From assembly GCA_903929045.1 (NCBI GenBank), contig CAIYTE010000056.1, positions 1 through 64,000 of the forward strand: a DNA stretch of 64,000 nucleotides, read 5' to 3'. Origin of the DNA: an uncultured Hyphomicrobiales bacterium. GTDB lineage: Bacteria; Pseudomonadota; Alphaproteobacteria; Rhizobiales; Xanthobacteraceae. A program made the translations under genes and the position numbers. Of the stretch, positions 24,654 to 33,168 are shown one piece after another (the stretch's first letter is position 1; every line of letters starts with the position of its first letter). A model generated the notes under the pieces. It did no database searches and was not told the DNA's origin. It saw only the letters and a list, made by a program, of their open reading frames with translations.

Positions 24654-26090
24654 TTAGCGCACGAGCACGTTTTTGAATTGCCACGGATCGCTGGTGTCGA
24701 GATCTTCTGGGAAGAGGCCGGGGCGGCCTTCCAGCGGCGTCCAATCGGTGTAGTACCCCTTCACCGGGCCGAGATACGGCAATTGAATCTCCAGCAAGCG
24801 ATGGAAGTCCATTTCGTCGGCCTCGACGATACCTTCGGTCGGATGCTCCAGCGCCCAGGCCATGCCGCCGATGATGGCGGAGGTTACCTGCAACGCCGTC
24901 GCGTTCTGATACGGCGCCAAAGCGCGCGTCTCTTCGATGGAGAGCTGCGAGCCGAACCAGTAGGCATTCTTGCCGTGGCCGTAGAGCAGCACGCCGAGCT
25001 CGTCGATGCCGTCGACGATTTCGTCTTCCTCGAGAATGTGGTGCTTGGTCTGCATCTTGCCCGAGCCGAACAGCTCGTGCAGCGAAACGACAGCGTCATC
25101 CGCCGGATGGTAGGCGTAGTGGCAGGTCGGCCGGTAGATCGCTTTGCCGGACGCGTCATACGCGGTGAAATAATCAGAGATCGAAATCGACTCGTTGTGC
25201 GTAACGAGGAAACCGTACTGCGCGCCGCGCGTCGGACACCAGGTGCGTACGCGCGTATTGGCGCCGGGCTGCAACAGGTAGATCGCCGCGCCGCAGCCGG
25301 TATCGTGCGTATGGGCGTTCGCCGGCATCCATTTTTCGTGGGTGCCCCAGCCGAGTTCGGACGGCTGCATGCCTTCGGAGAGAAAGCCCTCGACCGACCA
25401 GGTGTTGACGAAAACTTCCGCTTCCTTCGGCGTCCGGCAGCGTTGCGTGTCGCGCTCGGCGATGTGAATGCCCTTCACGCCGGCCTGGCGCATCAGGTCG
25501 GCCCATTCGGCCTTGGTCTTGGGTTCTGGCACGTTGAGCTTTAGTTCGGCCGCAAGGTTGACCAGCGCTTGCTTGGCAAAGAACGAAACCATGCCGGGGT
25601 TGGCGCCGCAGCAGGATACGGCCGTATGCGAGCCGGGCTTGCGCGCCTTCTTGGCGGCGAGCGTCGTCTCGCGCAGTGCGTAGTTCGAACGCGCCGCCGC
25701 GCCCTTGGAGGCGTCGAAGTAGAAGCCGAGCCACGGCTCGTTGACCGTGTCGATGTAGAGCGCGCCGATCTCGTTGCAGAATTCCATGATGTCGACCGAG
25801 CCGGTGTCGACCGACAGATTGACGCAGAAGCCCTGGCCGCCGCCTGCGGTCAGCAGGGGCTTGAGCACGTCGCGGTAATTGTCGCGCGTCAGGCCCTGCT
25901 GGATGAAGCGGACGCCCTGGCTCTCGCACATGGCCTTGCGGCCCTCGTCCTTGGGATCGAGGACGACGAGACGCGACTTGTCGAATTTGAAATGCCGCTC
26001 GAGCATTGGCAGCGTGCCTTTGCCGATCGAGCCGAAGCCGACCATGACAATCGGTCCGGTGATGGTGCCGTAGACAGGCCAATCGGTCAT
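24654..26090 (-). CDS. hss: Homospermidine synthase
   Basis: 478 residues, the standard size. It makes sym-homospermidine from putrescine by NAD-dependent aminobutyl transfer. The Rossmann loop VGFGSIGKGTLP is at 18-29. VNEPWLGFYFD, the CCGANPGMVSFF block (about 180-190) and the C-terminal VTSAIIGGMAWALEHPTEG are characteristic. The start is MTDWPVYGTI at 26090, preceded by GGAGG; the in-frame extension upstream is not family-like. It lies on the same strand as, and downstream of, the ornithine decarboxylase and GNAT genes, giving ornithine to putrescine to homospermidine. A 12-bp-stem hairpin separates it from the GNAT gene. Confidence 0.95.
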   Translation of the reverse strand: MTDWPVYGTITGPIVMVGFGSIGKGTLPMLERHFKFDKSRLVVLDPKDEGRKAMCESQGVRFIQQGLTRDNYRDVLKPLLTAGGGQGFCVNLSVDTGSVDIMEFCNEIGALYIDTVNEPWLGFYFDASKGAAARSNYALRETTLAAKKARKPGSHTAVSCCGANPGMVSFFAKQALVNLAAELKLNVPEPKTKAEWADLMRQAGVKGIHIAERDTQRCRTPKEAEVFVNTWSVEGFLSEGMQPSELGWGTHEKWMPANAHTHDTGCGAAIYLLQPGANTRVRTWCPTRGAQYGFLVTHNESISISDYFTAYDASGKAIYRPTCHYAYHPADDAVVSLHELFGSGKMQTKHHILEEDEIVDGIDELGVLLYGHGKNAYWFGSQLSIEETRALAPYQNATALQVTSAIIGGMAWALEHPTEGIVEADEMDFHRLLEIQLPYLGPVKGYYTDWTPLEGRPGLFPEDLDTSDPWQFKNVLVR

Positions 26091-26152
26091 TTCAAAACCT
26101 CCAGGAACGGTCAATAGGGCGGTGATATCCGTCGTGTGTGACGAACGGAAGT

Positions 26153-26183
26153 GTGGACGCCGCGATTCCGGCGCGGCGTCCAC
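26153..26183 (-). terminator. Strong hairpin between the GNAT gene and hss
   Basis: A perfect 12-bp stem, GTGGACGCCGCG / CGCGGCGTCCAC, with a 7-nt loop, 19 bp after the GNAT stop. No U tract follows on the minus strand. It may reduce read-through or protect the upstream transcript rather than end it. Confidence 0.5.
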
Positions 26184-26201
26184 GATAAATTTGAGGCGGT
26201 T

Positions 26202-26792
26202 TTACGCGGCTTTTGAGCGGCGAAGACGCCCAGCAGGACCGGCTTGCACCGCCATCTCCCGCGCCACCAAGGCGGCGAGGTCCGGCACGGGCATGTCGCG
26301 GCCGGTGGCGGCGATCATGCCGCGCGCGCCGTCCAGCGCACCCACCTTCATCTCACGGCCGAGCAGGCGGTGGCGCTCGAACGGGCCGGGCATCCACAGC
26401 GCGCAGGTCTTCTCAGCCGAGAAGCCGAAGCGGTTGTAGTAGGCCGGGTCGCCGACGAGGACGATGGCGCCATAGCCGAGCTTGCGCGCAGCCTGGATCG
26501 CACGGCGCACCATCGCGCCGCCGAGCCCGCGGCTGCGGCAGTCTTCCGCCACGGCGACGGGGCCGAGCAGCAGCGCCTGCTGACCATTGCCGACAGCGAC
26601 GTTCCACAGGCGTGCAGTCCCGATCACGCGGCGGCCTTCCGACGCGACGAAGGACAGCCCTTCAGCCGGCAGACGGTCTTCGCGCAGACGCTCGGAAGAC
26701 TTGCGGAAACGGACTTCGCCGAACGCGTCGTCGAGCAGCGCTTCGCGTGCGTCGATGTCGGAGAGCCGTTCGTGGCGGATCATCATGGTCAT
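26202..26792 (-). CDS. GNAT-family N-acetyltransferase
   Basis: 196 residues. The acetyl-CoA binding motif is LLLGPVAVAEDCRSRGLGGAMVRRAI (about 81-106 in two parts), containing the R-x-x-G-x-G loop. The beta-bulge strand AIVLVGDPAYYNRFGFS is typical of YhbS-like acetyltransferases. The start MTMMIRHERLSDID follows GGAG; Met at residues 3 and 4 are alternatives. It sits between the ornithine decarboxylase and homospermidine synthase genes on the same strand, so a polyamine substrate is an attractive but unproven idea. YhbS relatives act on varied amines and peptides. Confidence 0.87.
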   Translation of the reverse strand: MTMMIRHERLSDIDAREALLDDAFGEVRFRKSSERLREDRLPAEGLSFVASEGRRVIGTARLWNVAVGNGQQALLLGPVAVAEDCRSRGLGGAMVRRAIQAARKLGYGAIVLVGDPAYYNRFGFSAEKTCALWMPGPFERHRLLGREMKVGALDGARGMIAATGRDMPVPDLAALVAREMAVQAGPAGRLRRSKAA

Positions 26793-26869
26793 GGCAGCTC
26801 CTTCCCGGCCCAAAAGCACGCGCCAAGGCGCGCGCTCAGGGCGCAAACAGTTCAAGAGGTTTGGAAAGG

Positions 26870-26891
26870 GGGAGGCGGTAGGCCGCCTCCC
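26870..26891 (-). terminator. Hairpin after the ornithine decarboxylase gene
   Basis: A 9-bp GC stem, GGGAGGCGG / CCGCCTCCC, with a 4-nt loop, 48 bp past the odc stop and before the GNAT gene. The U-tract signal is weak, so it is a candidate attenuator or mRNA 3'-stability element. Confidence 0.45.
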
Positions 26892-26901
26892 TTAACCGTC
26901 A

Positions 26902-26948
26902 GATCGCAGAGCGATCAGATGTGCCCGATCGCGGAGCGATCAGATGTG
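26902..26948. repeat. Short tandem duplication overlapping the odc 3' end
   Basis: Two 22-bp copies, 26902-26923 and 26927-26948, with one mismatch and a 25-bp period. Each reads GATCGC, A or G, GAGCGATCAGATGTG. The second copy contains the last codons and stop of the ornithine decarboxylase gene. Confidence 0.8.
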
Positions 26949-28082
26949 GTAGCTCTTCAGCGGCTCGAAGCCGTTGAACGCCACCGCCGAGTAGGTCGTC
27001 GTGTACGCCCCGGTGCCTTCGATCAGCAGCTTGTCGCCGATCTCGAGCGATACCGGAAGCGGGTACGGTGTCTTCTCGTACAGCACGTCCGCCGAGTCGC
27101 ATGTCGGGCCGGCCAGCACGCAGGGCGCCATCGCGTCGCCGTCCCGCGGGGTGCGGATCGGGTAGCGGATGGACTCGTCCATCGTCTCGGCGAGACCGCC
27201 GAACTTGCCGATGTCGAGGTACACCCAACGCACGTCGTCTTCCTCGCTCTTTTTGGAAACAAGGACGACTTCCGTCTCGATCATGCCGGCGTTGCCGACC
27301 ATGCCGCGGCCCGGTTCGATGATCGTTTCCGGGATCTGGTTGCCGAAGTGCTTGCGCAGCGCCTTGAAGATCGCGTTGCCGTAGGTCTTCACCGTCGGCA
27401 CGTTCTTCAGGTACTTCGTCGGAAAGCCGCCGCCCAGATTGACCATCGACAGGTTCATGCCGCGTTCGCCGCACTCCTTGAACACGGACGCCGCCGAAGC
27501 GAGCGCACGGTCCCAAGCATGCTGGTTACGCTGCTGCGAACCGACATGGAACGACACGCCATAGGGCTCGAGGCCCAGCTTGAGCGCGTGCTCCAGCACG
27601 TCCACGGCCATTCCCGGCTCGCAACCGAACTTGCGCGACAGCGGCCATTCCGCCCCGGCACAGTCGGAGAGGATGCGGCAGAATACGCGCGAGCCCGGAG
27701 CAACGCGGGCGATCTTCTCGACCTCCGGCTGGCAGTCCACGGCGAACAAACGGATGCCCAGCTCGAAGGCGCGGGCGATGTCCCGCTCCTTCTTGATGGT
27801 GTTGCCGTAGGAGATGCGGTCCGGCGTCGCACCGGCCGCGAGCGCCATCTGGATCTCGGCGACCGAAGCAGTGTCGAAGCAGGAGCCGAGCTTGGCCAGC
27901 AGGCACAGCACTTCCGGCGACGGGTTGGCCTTCACGGCGTAGAATACGCGCGTGTCGGGCAACGCCTTCGAGAAAGCGGTGTAGTTGTCTTTGACGACCT
28001 CGAGATCGACCACGAGGACGGGACCTTCGTCGATGCCGCGTTCGCGGCGATCACGCAGAAATTCGCGGATGCGCTCCGTCAT
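26940..28082 (-). CDS. Ornithine decarboxylase (fold type III, PLP-dependent)
   Basis: 380 residues, the short alanine-racemase-fold decarboxylase. The PLP lysine is Lys51 in FYAVKANP. The Gly-rich phosphate loop is NLGGGFPTKY, and EPGRGMVG and CDSADVLYEK are present with the catalytic Cys328. The family includes ornithine-, lysine- and bifunctional enzymes; homospermidine synthase two genes downstream makes ornithine to putrescine the likely reaction. The start MTERIREFL is preceded by a GGGAG ribosome-binding site. The gene has an unusually long upstream region (about 520 bp) that looks like the alphaproteobacterial speF leader. Confidence 0.93.
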   Translation of the reverse strand: MTERIREFLRDRRERGIDEGPVLVVDLEVVKDNYTAFSKALPDTRVFYAVKANPSPEVLCLLAKLGSCFDTASVAEIQMALAAGATPDRISYGNTIKKERDIARAFELGIRLFAVDCQPEVEKIARVAPGSRVFCRILSDCAGAEWPLSRKFGCEPGMAVDVLEHALKLGLEPYGVSFHVGSQQRNQHAWDRALASAASVFKECGERGMNLSMVNLGGGFPTKYLKNVPTVKTYGNAIFKALRKHFGNQIPETIIEPGRGMVGNAGMIETEVVLVSKKSEEDDVRWVYLDIGKFGGLAETMDESIRYPIRTPRDGDAMAPCVLAGPTCDSADVLYEKTPYPLPVSLEIGDKLLIEGTGAYTTTYSAVAFNGFEPLKSYHI

Positions 28083-28500
28083 GGATGCACACTCCCAGCT
28101 CAAAGGGACGGAATACCGTCCGTTTTCGCGATTGAGAGCCCGCCCGCCGGTGCGCGATGGGGACGCACCACTAGCGTGAACTCTTAACCGCTGTGCTGCC
28201 TTGGCTTGGAGGGGAGACCCCGCCGCACTGCTGGCAAGATGGACAAGCCTCGTCGGTAACCCGTTGCTGGCGGTGGAAGGCCAGCAGAGACCAAAGAAGC
28301 CCGCTCCGTCGTTGCTTTAAGTCGCGTCCCCTGCGGAGAGCAGAGTGCGCCGGTTTCGCCTCCGGCTGCCAATCAGAAGACTTGAGACTACTTACTTTTC
28401 CCGTAGGAGAAGCTCGCTTGCCTCAGGCGGCTGGCGGGCCTCTTGTCCCGCTACCTACCGATTGACCCACGACCACAGGCACGTGCGAAATTGGGCAAGG
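28083..28500 (-). ncRNA. Structured 5' leader of the ornithine decarboxylase gene (speF-type candidate)
   Basis: This stretch without a gene precedes odc on the minus strand. Its transcript contains many self-complementary segments: the GGACGG/CCGTCC hairpin at 28107-28122 just before the ribosome-binding site, TGCTGG/CCAGCA pairings, and a conserved-looking block, GTCGTGGGTCAATCGGTAGG, at about 28453-28472. Alphaproteobacterial ornithine decarboxylase genes are known to carry the long speF RNA element in this position. The assignment rests on position, length and folding potential and was not tested with a covariance model. No convincing coding frame is present. Confidence 0.6.
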
Positions 28501-28602
28501 TGGAAATAACATTTTTTTCGCGCGGCGCAAGCGAATTAATTCGCGGCGCGCAATTCTTCCTTAATTTTTTTAAACGTGCGCGAACTGCGTCGCGCGTCGA
28601 CG
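28501..28602. promoter_or_regulatory. AT-rich control region for odc and the divergent side
   Basis: A locally AT-rich stretch in a GC-rich genome, including T7/A7 and TTTTTTTAAA runs and a perfect 14-bp palindrome, GCGAATTAATTCGC, at 28531-28544. It lies upstream of the long odc leader and just downstream of the stop of the small membrane protein gene. It is the natural place for the odc promoter and possibly an operator. Confidence 0.5.
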
Positions 28603-28845
28603 TCAACCGCGGGCGGTGAACGGCTCGATGCGATGCGCGAAGCGGATGAACTGCGCCATCACGACGACGCCGCCGAGCACGAAGACGCCGTCGAGGATGC
28701 GCTGACCCATCGTGCCGAAGTCGAACAAGGTCGCGAGCGCCCACGAGCCGGCGAAAGCCGCGCCGAACACCTCGGCGCCGATCAGGATCGCGGCCGAGAT
28801 CACGGTGATGACGTTGAGCCAGACGATGCGGCGGGCGGTAGCCAT
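28603..28845 (-). CDS. Small two-TM membrane protein
   Basis: 80 residues. Two hydrophobic segments: IVWLNVITVISAAILIGAEVFG, from about 7, and LDGVFVLGGVVVMAQFIRFA near 51-70. They are joined by a short loop with aromatic residues (WALATLFDFGTMGQR). The C-terminus is short and basic. No family name is certain, though similar short proteins are common in Hyphomicrobiales. It lies upstream of the odc leader on the same strand with about 100 bp of AT-rich DNA between, so separate promoters are likely. Confidence 0.8.
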   Translation of the reverse strand: MATARRIVWLNVITVISAAILIGAEVFGAAFAGSWALATLFDFGTMGQRILDGVFVLGGVVVMAQFIRFAHRIEPFTARG

Positions 28846-28955
28846 GGCAATTCTCCAGAAACTGGACGCAATGAAGCCGAATCCGGCCGCTGGATCAAGT
28901 CCATAGCAAGCAATTATGGCCGTGGCAGGGTGTCCCGGGCACGGTGCGCGGAAGG

Positions 28956-30083
28956 CTATTGTGTGGCGATGACGGCGGGTTTGCCGTCGCGCAGCCCGAC
29001 GATCGGCAGCGGGATGTGCGGATGATTGTGGTCGTCGAAGGCATAGGTGCCGCCGAGCAGGGACGGCATGGTCGAGGTCTTCAGTGCTTTATGGATTGCG
29101 GCCGGCTGATCCGACCCGGCACGGCGGATGGCGTCGACCACCAGTAAGGTCGCCTCGTAGACGAAGAACGACCGCTGCGTCGGCATCATGCCGTAATGCG
29201 CGCTGTAGTCGGCGACGAACTCTTTCAGGCCCGGCTGGTTCACGAGCGGCGTGTAATTGACGACGCTGGTCATGTCCGACAGTCCGCCGGCCGCCCGGAA
29301 TTCGGGCGATACGGCGGCAAGCGCCGCCGGAATTTCGATGCGGCCGGTCAGCGGCACCTTCAGGCCCGACGTCTCGTAGGCCTTGAGGAAGCCTGCGGTG
29401 AACGGCCCGAGGACCGTGACCACCTGATCCGGCGCGCCGGTTTTCAGCTCCGTGAGCACAGGCGCAAAGTCGGTGGTGCCTTGCGCCAAGGTCGCGCGGC
29501 TGGTCACGCGAATGCCCAGTTCCTGCGCGGCTTTTGCCATCCCGGTCGCATTGGCTTGCGGGAAGTCGCCGGCCGCAGCGACGATCGCCACGGACTTCAC
29601 GTTCCTGGAGGCCAGGTAGCGCATCAGGCCGCGCGCGATGTCGAGTTCTGACGGGATGGTCTTGAAGGCGTAGTCGTTGCCGCCGATGCCGGAGGCGTCG
29701 ACAAAATCCTGACCCGCCGATGTCGCGATCACCAGCGGCACCTTGGCCTCGGCGACGATTGGCATGATGGCGTGGGTGACCGGCGTCGACAGGGCGCCGA
29801 TCAGAACGGGGACGTGTTCCTGTTCGATGAGGCGCTTCGTGCCGGCAACGCCGGTCGCGGGCGTGCGGGCGTTGTCGGCGTAGAAGGCCTCGACCGGCCT
29901 TCCGAGAACGCCGCCGGCGGCGTTGACGTGGTTCAGCGCGAGCTGCGTGCCATATTGCTCAGATTGTCCTCGATCGGCGGTCGGACCGCTGAGCACCGTG
30001 GTGATGCCGATCTTGACCGGTTCGGCGGCGTAGGCCGCGGTCGTTGCGATCAACCCGGCGAGGACAATGGCAAGGCGCGTCAT
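28956..30083 (-). CDS. ABC transporter substrate-binding protein, LivJ/Peripla_BP_6 type
   Basis: 375 residues. The signal peptide is about 1-19 (ending TAAYAAEP). The mature start VKIGITTVLSGPTADRGQ, the AGGVLGRPVEAFYADN block and LIEQEHVPVLIGALSTPVTHA are typical of leucine/amide/aromatic-acid receptors. No permease or ATPase genes are adjacent; the nearest Liv set is at 53.5-58.8 kb and has its own receptor, so this is an orphan receptor. Ligand unknown. Confidence 0.92.
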   Translation of the reverse strand: MTRLAIVLAGLIATTAAYAAEPVKIGITTVLSGPTADRGQSEQYGTQLALNHVNAAGGVLGRPVEAFYADNARTPATGVAGTKRLIEQEHVPVLIGALSTPVTHAIMPIVAEAKVPLVIATSAGQDFVDASGIGGNDYAFKTIPSELDIARGLMRYLASRNVKSVAIVAAAGDFPQANATGMAKAAQELGIRVTSRATLAQGTTDFAPVLTELKTGAPDQVVTVLGPFTAGFLKAYETSGLKVPLTGRIEIPAALAAVSPEFRAAGGLSDMTSVVNYTPLVNQPGLKEFVADYSAHYGMMPTQRSFFVYEATLLVVDAIRRAGSDQPAAIHKALKTSTMPSLLGGTYAFDDHNHPHIPLPIVGLRDGKPAVIATQ

Positions 30084-30210
30084 GACAACTCCCTAATGCT
30101 TTTGTTGGGGCCTACTATGCACCGTCCCGGTAGCAGCACGGAATGACGAGTCGGTGATGACCGGTGCCCTGCGGCTTGGCGTTTCAATATCGGCGTTTTA
30201 GAGAGGGCAC

Positions 30211-32286
30211 ATGAGCCAGCCCACCACGACCAACAGCCAAAACCCGTTTATCGCTGACTGGACCGCGCCCTATGGGCTGCCGCCATTCAGCGCCATCAAG
30301 ACCGGTCACTACCGCCCGGCCTTTGACGAGGCGCTGGCGCGCCACCGCGCCGAACTCGACGCTGTTGCCGCCGATCCCGCCGAGCCCAGCTTCGTCAACA
30401 CCATCGAGGCACTGGAGCGGAGCGGCCGCGCGCTCGATCGTGTCTCAAATGTGTTCTTCGTGCTGACTGGCGCCGATACTGGGGATGCGCTCGAGGCGGT
30501 GGAGCGCGACGTCTCGCCGCTGCTCGCCCGCCACAGCAACGCCATGTATCTCGACCGGGCGCTGTTTGCCCGCATCGCCGCGCTTTACGCGGGCCGCGAT
30601 TCCCTTGGTCTCAACGCCGAGCAGAGCCGGGTGCTGGAGCGCTATCACACCTTGTTCGTGCGGGCCGGCGCGGCGCTCGACAAGCCGGCGCAGGATCGGC
30701 TCGCCGCCATCAACGAACGTTTGGCCACGTTGGGCACTCAGTTCAGCCAGAACGTTCTGGCGGATGAGAAAGCCTATGCTCTGATCCTCGACGAGGCCGA
30801 CCTCGATGGCCTGCCGGATTTTGCTCGCGATGCAGCCCTTGCCGCTGCCGAAGAGCGCGGCCATCCGGGTAAATTCGCCATCACCCTGGCGCGTTCGTCC
30901 TGCGAGGGCTTCCTGACGTTTTCCGCCCGCCGCGACCTGCGGGAGAAGGTTTTTCAGGCCTTCATCAAACGCGGCGAGAATGGCGGCAAAACCGACAATC
31001 GCGGCATCATTTCGGAACTGATCGCGTTGCGCGCCGAGCGGGCCAAGCTCCTTGGCTATGCGACCTTTGCCGACTACCGGCTCGACGACCAGATGGCCAA
31101 GACGCCGCAGGCGGCGCGCAAGCTGCTCGACGAGGTCTGGGGCCGGGCCCGCATCAAGGCCGGCATCGACCGCGATGCCCTGCAGAAGATGATCGCCGAC
31201 GAGGGGGGCAATTTCGCGCTCGCGCCGCACGACTGGCGCTATTACGCCGAGAAGCTGCGCAAGGCGCAGTACGATCTGGATGAGAGCGAGATCAAGCCGT
31301 ACTTCCAGCTCGACAAGATGATCAACGCGGCTTTCGAGACCGCGACCCGGCTGTTCGGTCTGACTTTCACGCCGGTCGATGTGCCGCTCTATCACCCCGA
31401 CGCCAAGGCGTGGGACGTGAAGGATGCTTCCGGCGCCCATGTCGGCTTGTTCATCGGCGACTTCTTCGCGCGGGGCTCCAAGCACTCTGGCGCCTGGATG
31501 ACGCTGCTGCGCGATCAGGAGAACCTGACCGGCACCATCCGGCCGATCATTCTCAATGTCTGCAATTTCTCCAAGCCCGCCGACGGCGAACCGGCGCTGC
31601 TGTCGTTCGACGACGCCCGCACTTTATTTCATGAGTTCGGCCACGGTCTGCATGGCCTGATGTCGAACGTAACCTATCCGCTGCTGGCGGGGACCTCGGT
31701 GGCGACCGACTTCGTCGAATTGCCGTCGCAGCTTTACGAGCACTGGCTCGAAGTGCCGGAGATCATGCAGAAGTTCGCGGTGCACGCGGAAACCGGCAAG
31801 CCGATGCCGAAGGCGCTTCTCGACCGCCTGCTGGCGACCCGCACTTTCAATCAGGGCTTCGCCATCGTCGAATACACAGCGTGCGCGCTGGTCGATCTCG
31901 ACATCCACGCCGTGCCAGAGCCGGGCACGCTCGACATCGATGCTTTCGAGAAGAAGGCGCTGGCAGCGATCGATATGCCGGCGGAAATCGTGATGCGGCA
32001 CCGGCTGCCGCATTTCTCACATCTGTTTTCCGGCGGAGGCTATGCCGCGGGCTATTACTCTTACCTGTGGTCGGAAGTGCTCGATGCCGACGCCTTCGAG
32101 GCTTTCACCGAAACCGGCAATGCCTTCGATCCCGCAACCGCAAAGCGGCTGCGCGACTACATTTACGCTGCCGGCAATCTGCGCGATCCGGGTGAGGCCT
32201 ACACGGCGTTCCGCGGTCGGCTGCCTTCAGTCGATCCGCTGTTGAAAAAGCGCGGCATCGCCGATGCCGCGCCTGTTCATTCGTAA
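30211..32286 (+). CDS. M3-family metallopeptidase (peptidyl-dipeptidase Dcp/oligopeptidase A-like)
   Basis: 691 residues, normal for the family. The zinc motif HEFGH is at His474-His478 (in LFHEFGHGLHGLMSN), with the downstream Glu ligand in VELPSQLYEHW. The N-terminal half is the helical channel domain, and the C-terminal HFSHLFSGGGYAAGYYSYLWSEVL block lines the active site. It lacks a signal peptide, so it would degrade peptides in the cytoplasm. Dcp and OpdA cannot be separated confidently by eye. It is transcribed alone; the next gene is convergent 18 bp away. Confidence 0.94.
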   Translation: MSQPTTTNSQNPFIADWTAPYGLPPFSAIKTGHYRPAFDEALARHRAELDAVAADPAEPSFVNTIEALERSGRALDRVSNVFFVLTGADTGDALEAVERDVSPLLARHSNAMYLDRALFARIAALYAGRDSLGLNAEQSRVLERYHTLFVRAGAALDKPAQDRLAAINERLATLGTQFSQNVLADEKAYALILDEADLDGLPDFARDAALAAAEERGHPGKFAITLARSSCEGFLTFSARRDLREKVFQAFIKRGENGGKTDNRGIISELIALRAERAKLLGYATFADYRLDDQMAKTPQAARKLLDEVWGRARIKAGIDRDALQKMIADEGGNFALAPHDWRYYAEKLRKAQYDLDESEIKPYFQLDKMINAAFETATRLFGLTFTPVDVPLYHPDAKAWDVKDASGAHVGLFIGDFFARGSKHSGAWMTLLRDQENLTGTIRPIILNVCNFSKPADGEPALLSFDDARTLFHEFGHGLHGLMSNVTYPLLAGTSVATDFVELPSQLYEHWLEVPEIMQKFAVHAETGKPMPKALLDRLLATRTFNQGFAIVEYTACALVDLDIHAVPEPGTLDIDAFEKKALAAIDMPAEIVMRHRLPHFSHLFSGGGYAAGYYSYLWSEVLDADAFEAFTETGNAFDPATAKRLRDYIYAAGNLRDPGEAYTAFRGRLPSVDPLLKKRGIADAAPVHS

Positions 32287-32304
32287 AGAGCTCAGCCGCG
32301 TTCA

Positions 32305-33061
32305 CTATTGCCAGGGGCAATAAGCGACGCATTGCGGGATGATGTCGCCCTCGACGGTCTCGACGTCTTCCCAGACCAACTGGCAGCCGTCTTCGGTGCG
32401 GCCGTCGCAGTAATTCTCCGGCGCCTGAATATAGGCGTACGGATAAAATTCGGCGGAACCGATCGCGATGGTGCCGAGTGCGCCGAGGGCAACGAAGGTG
32501 CGCCAGCCGCCGCCACGGCGGATACGGTAGTTATTGCGCCAGACGGAATAGTTGCGGCCTTGGATCGAGAAGCGGCCGGCGCCTCGTGCTGGCGCGCTGC
32601 GGATGCTGGCGGCGCGGATGGCCGTGGAGTTGGCGCCGCGCGGCGTGAAGGCGCGATTAGCCTGCCGCGGCGCGGCGTTGCGGGTGATGATGCGCGGTCC
32701 TGCATTGCGCGGCATGACCGCTTGGTTCGGCCGCGGCCCGACGTTGCGGGGCGCGCCGATGACGCGTTGGCTGCGAACGGCGGGCGGAGAAGCCTGACGA
32801 TTGATGCGCGGCCCGGGCGCTACCCTGACCGGGGCCTGACGCGGCGCGATGCGAGGCTGAGCCTGGATACGAGGCTGCGCCTGCACGCGCGGGTGCAGCA
32901 CGCGGAGCTGGCCGTGCGGGCGGCGCATTCTGGCCCTTCTTCTTTTCCTGCGGTTGAGCGGAGAAATCGGTCGTGGTCGCGCCAGCGCGTGCGAGCGCGG
33001 GAGACGACAGAGCGGCAAGGGCAACTGCGCCCGCCGCCAGCAATAATAAGCCATTTCGCAT
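32305..33061 (-). pseudogene. Secreted Arg/Pro-rich protein split by a frameshift
   Basis: The 5' part starts at 33061 and encodes a good signal peptide (MRNGLLLLAAGAVALAALSS, ending PALARAG) and then DFSAQPQEKKKGQ. Continuing in that frame gives random Ala/Gly-rich residues and a stop at 32657. In the next frame (+1 relative) the sequence is sensible from about QAQPRIQAQPRIAPRQAP, includes a Tyr/Arg-rich core (RNYSVWRNNYRIRR) and a membrane-like stretch (FVALGALGTIAIGSAEF), and ends with a Cys-containing domain (NYCDGRTEDGCQLVW, CVAYCPWQ). The two halves join around 32880-32930. It is either a true frameshifted gene, a sequencing error, or much less likely a programmed shift. I do not recognise the family. 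Confidence 0.65.
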
Positions 33062-33168
33062 TAACGTTTTTCTCCCTAAGCATAAAGTCGAGAACTCACT
33101 ATACGGCGGTTTCAGCGCGGAATCTGGGTTATGAAAGCCCGGCCGGAAAAATTTGGGTCGGAACTAAA

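Noticed and set aside
26244-28187. 647-residue plus-strand reading frame over odc and the GNAT gene
   Set aside because: It runs antisense through two well-supported genes and the hairpins between them, and contains no motif.
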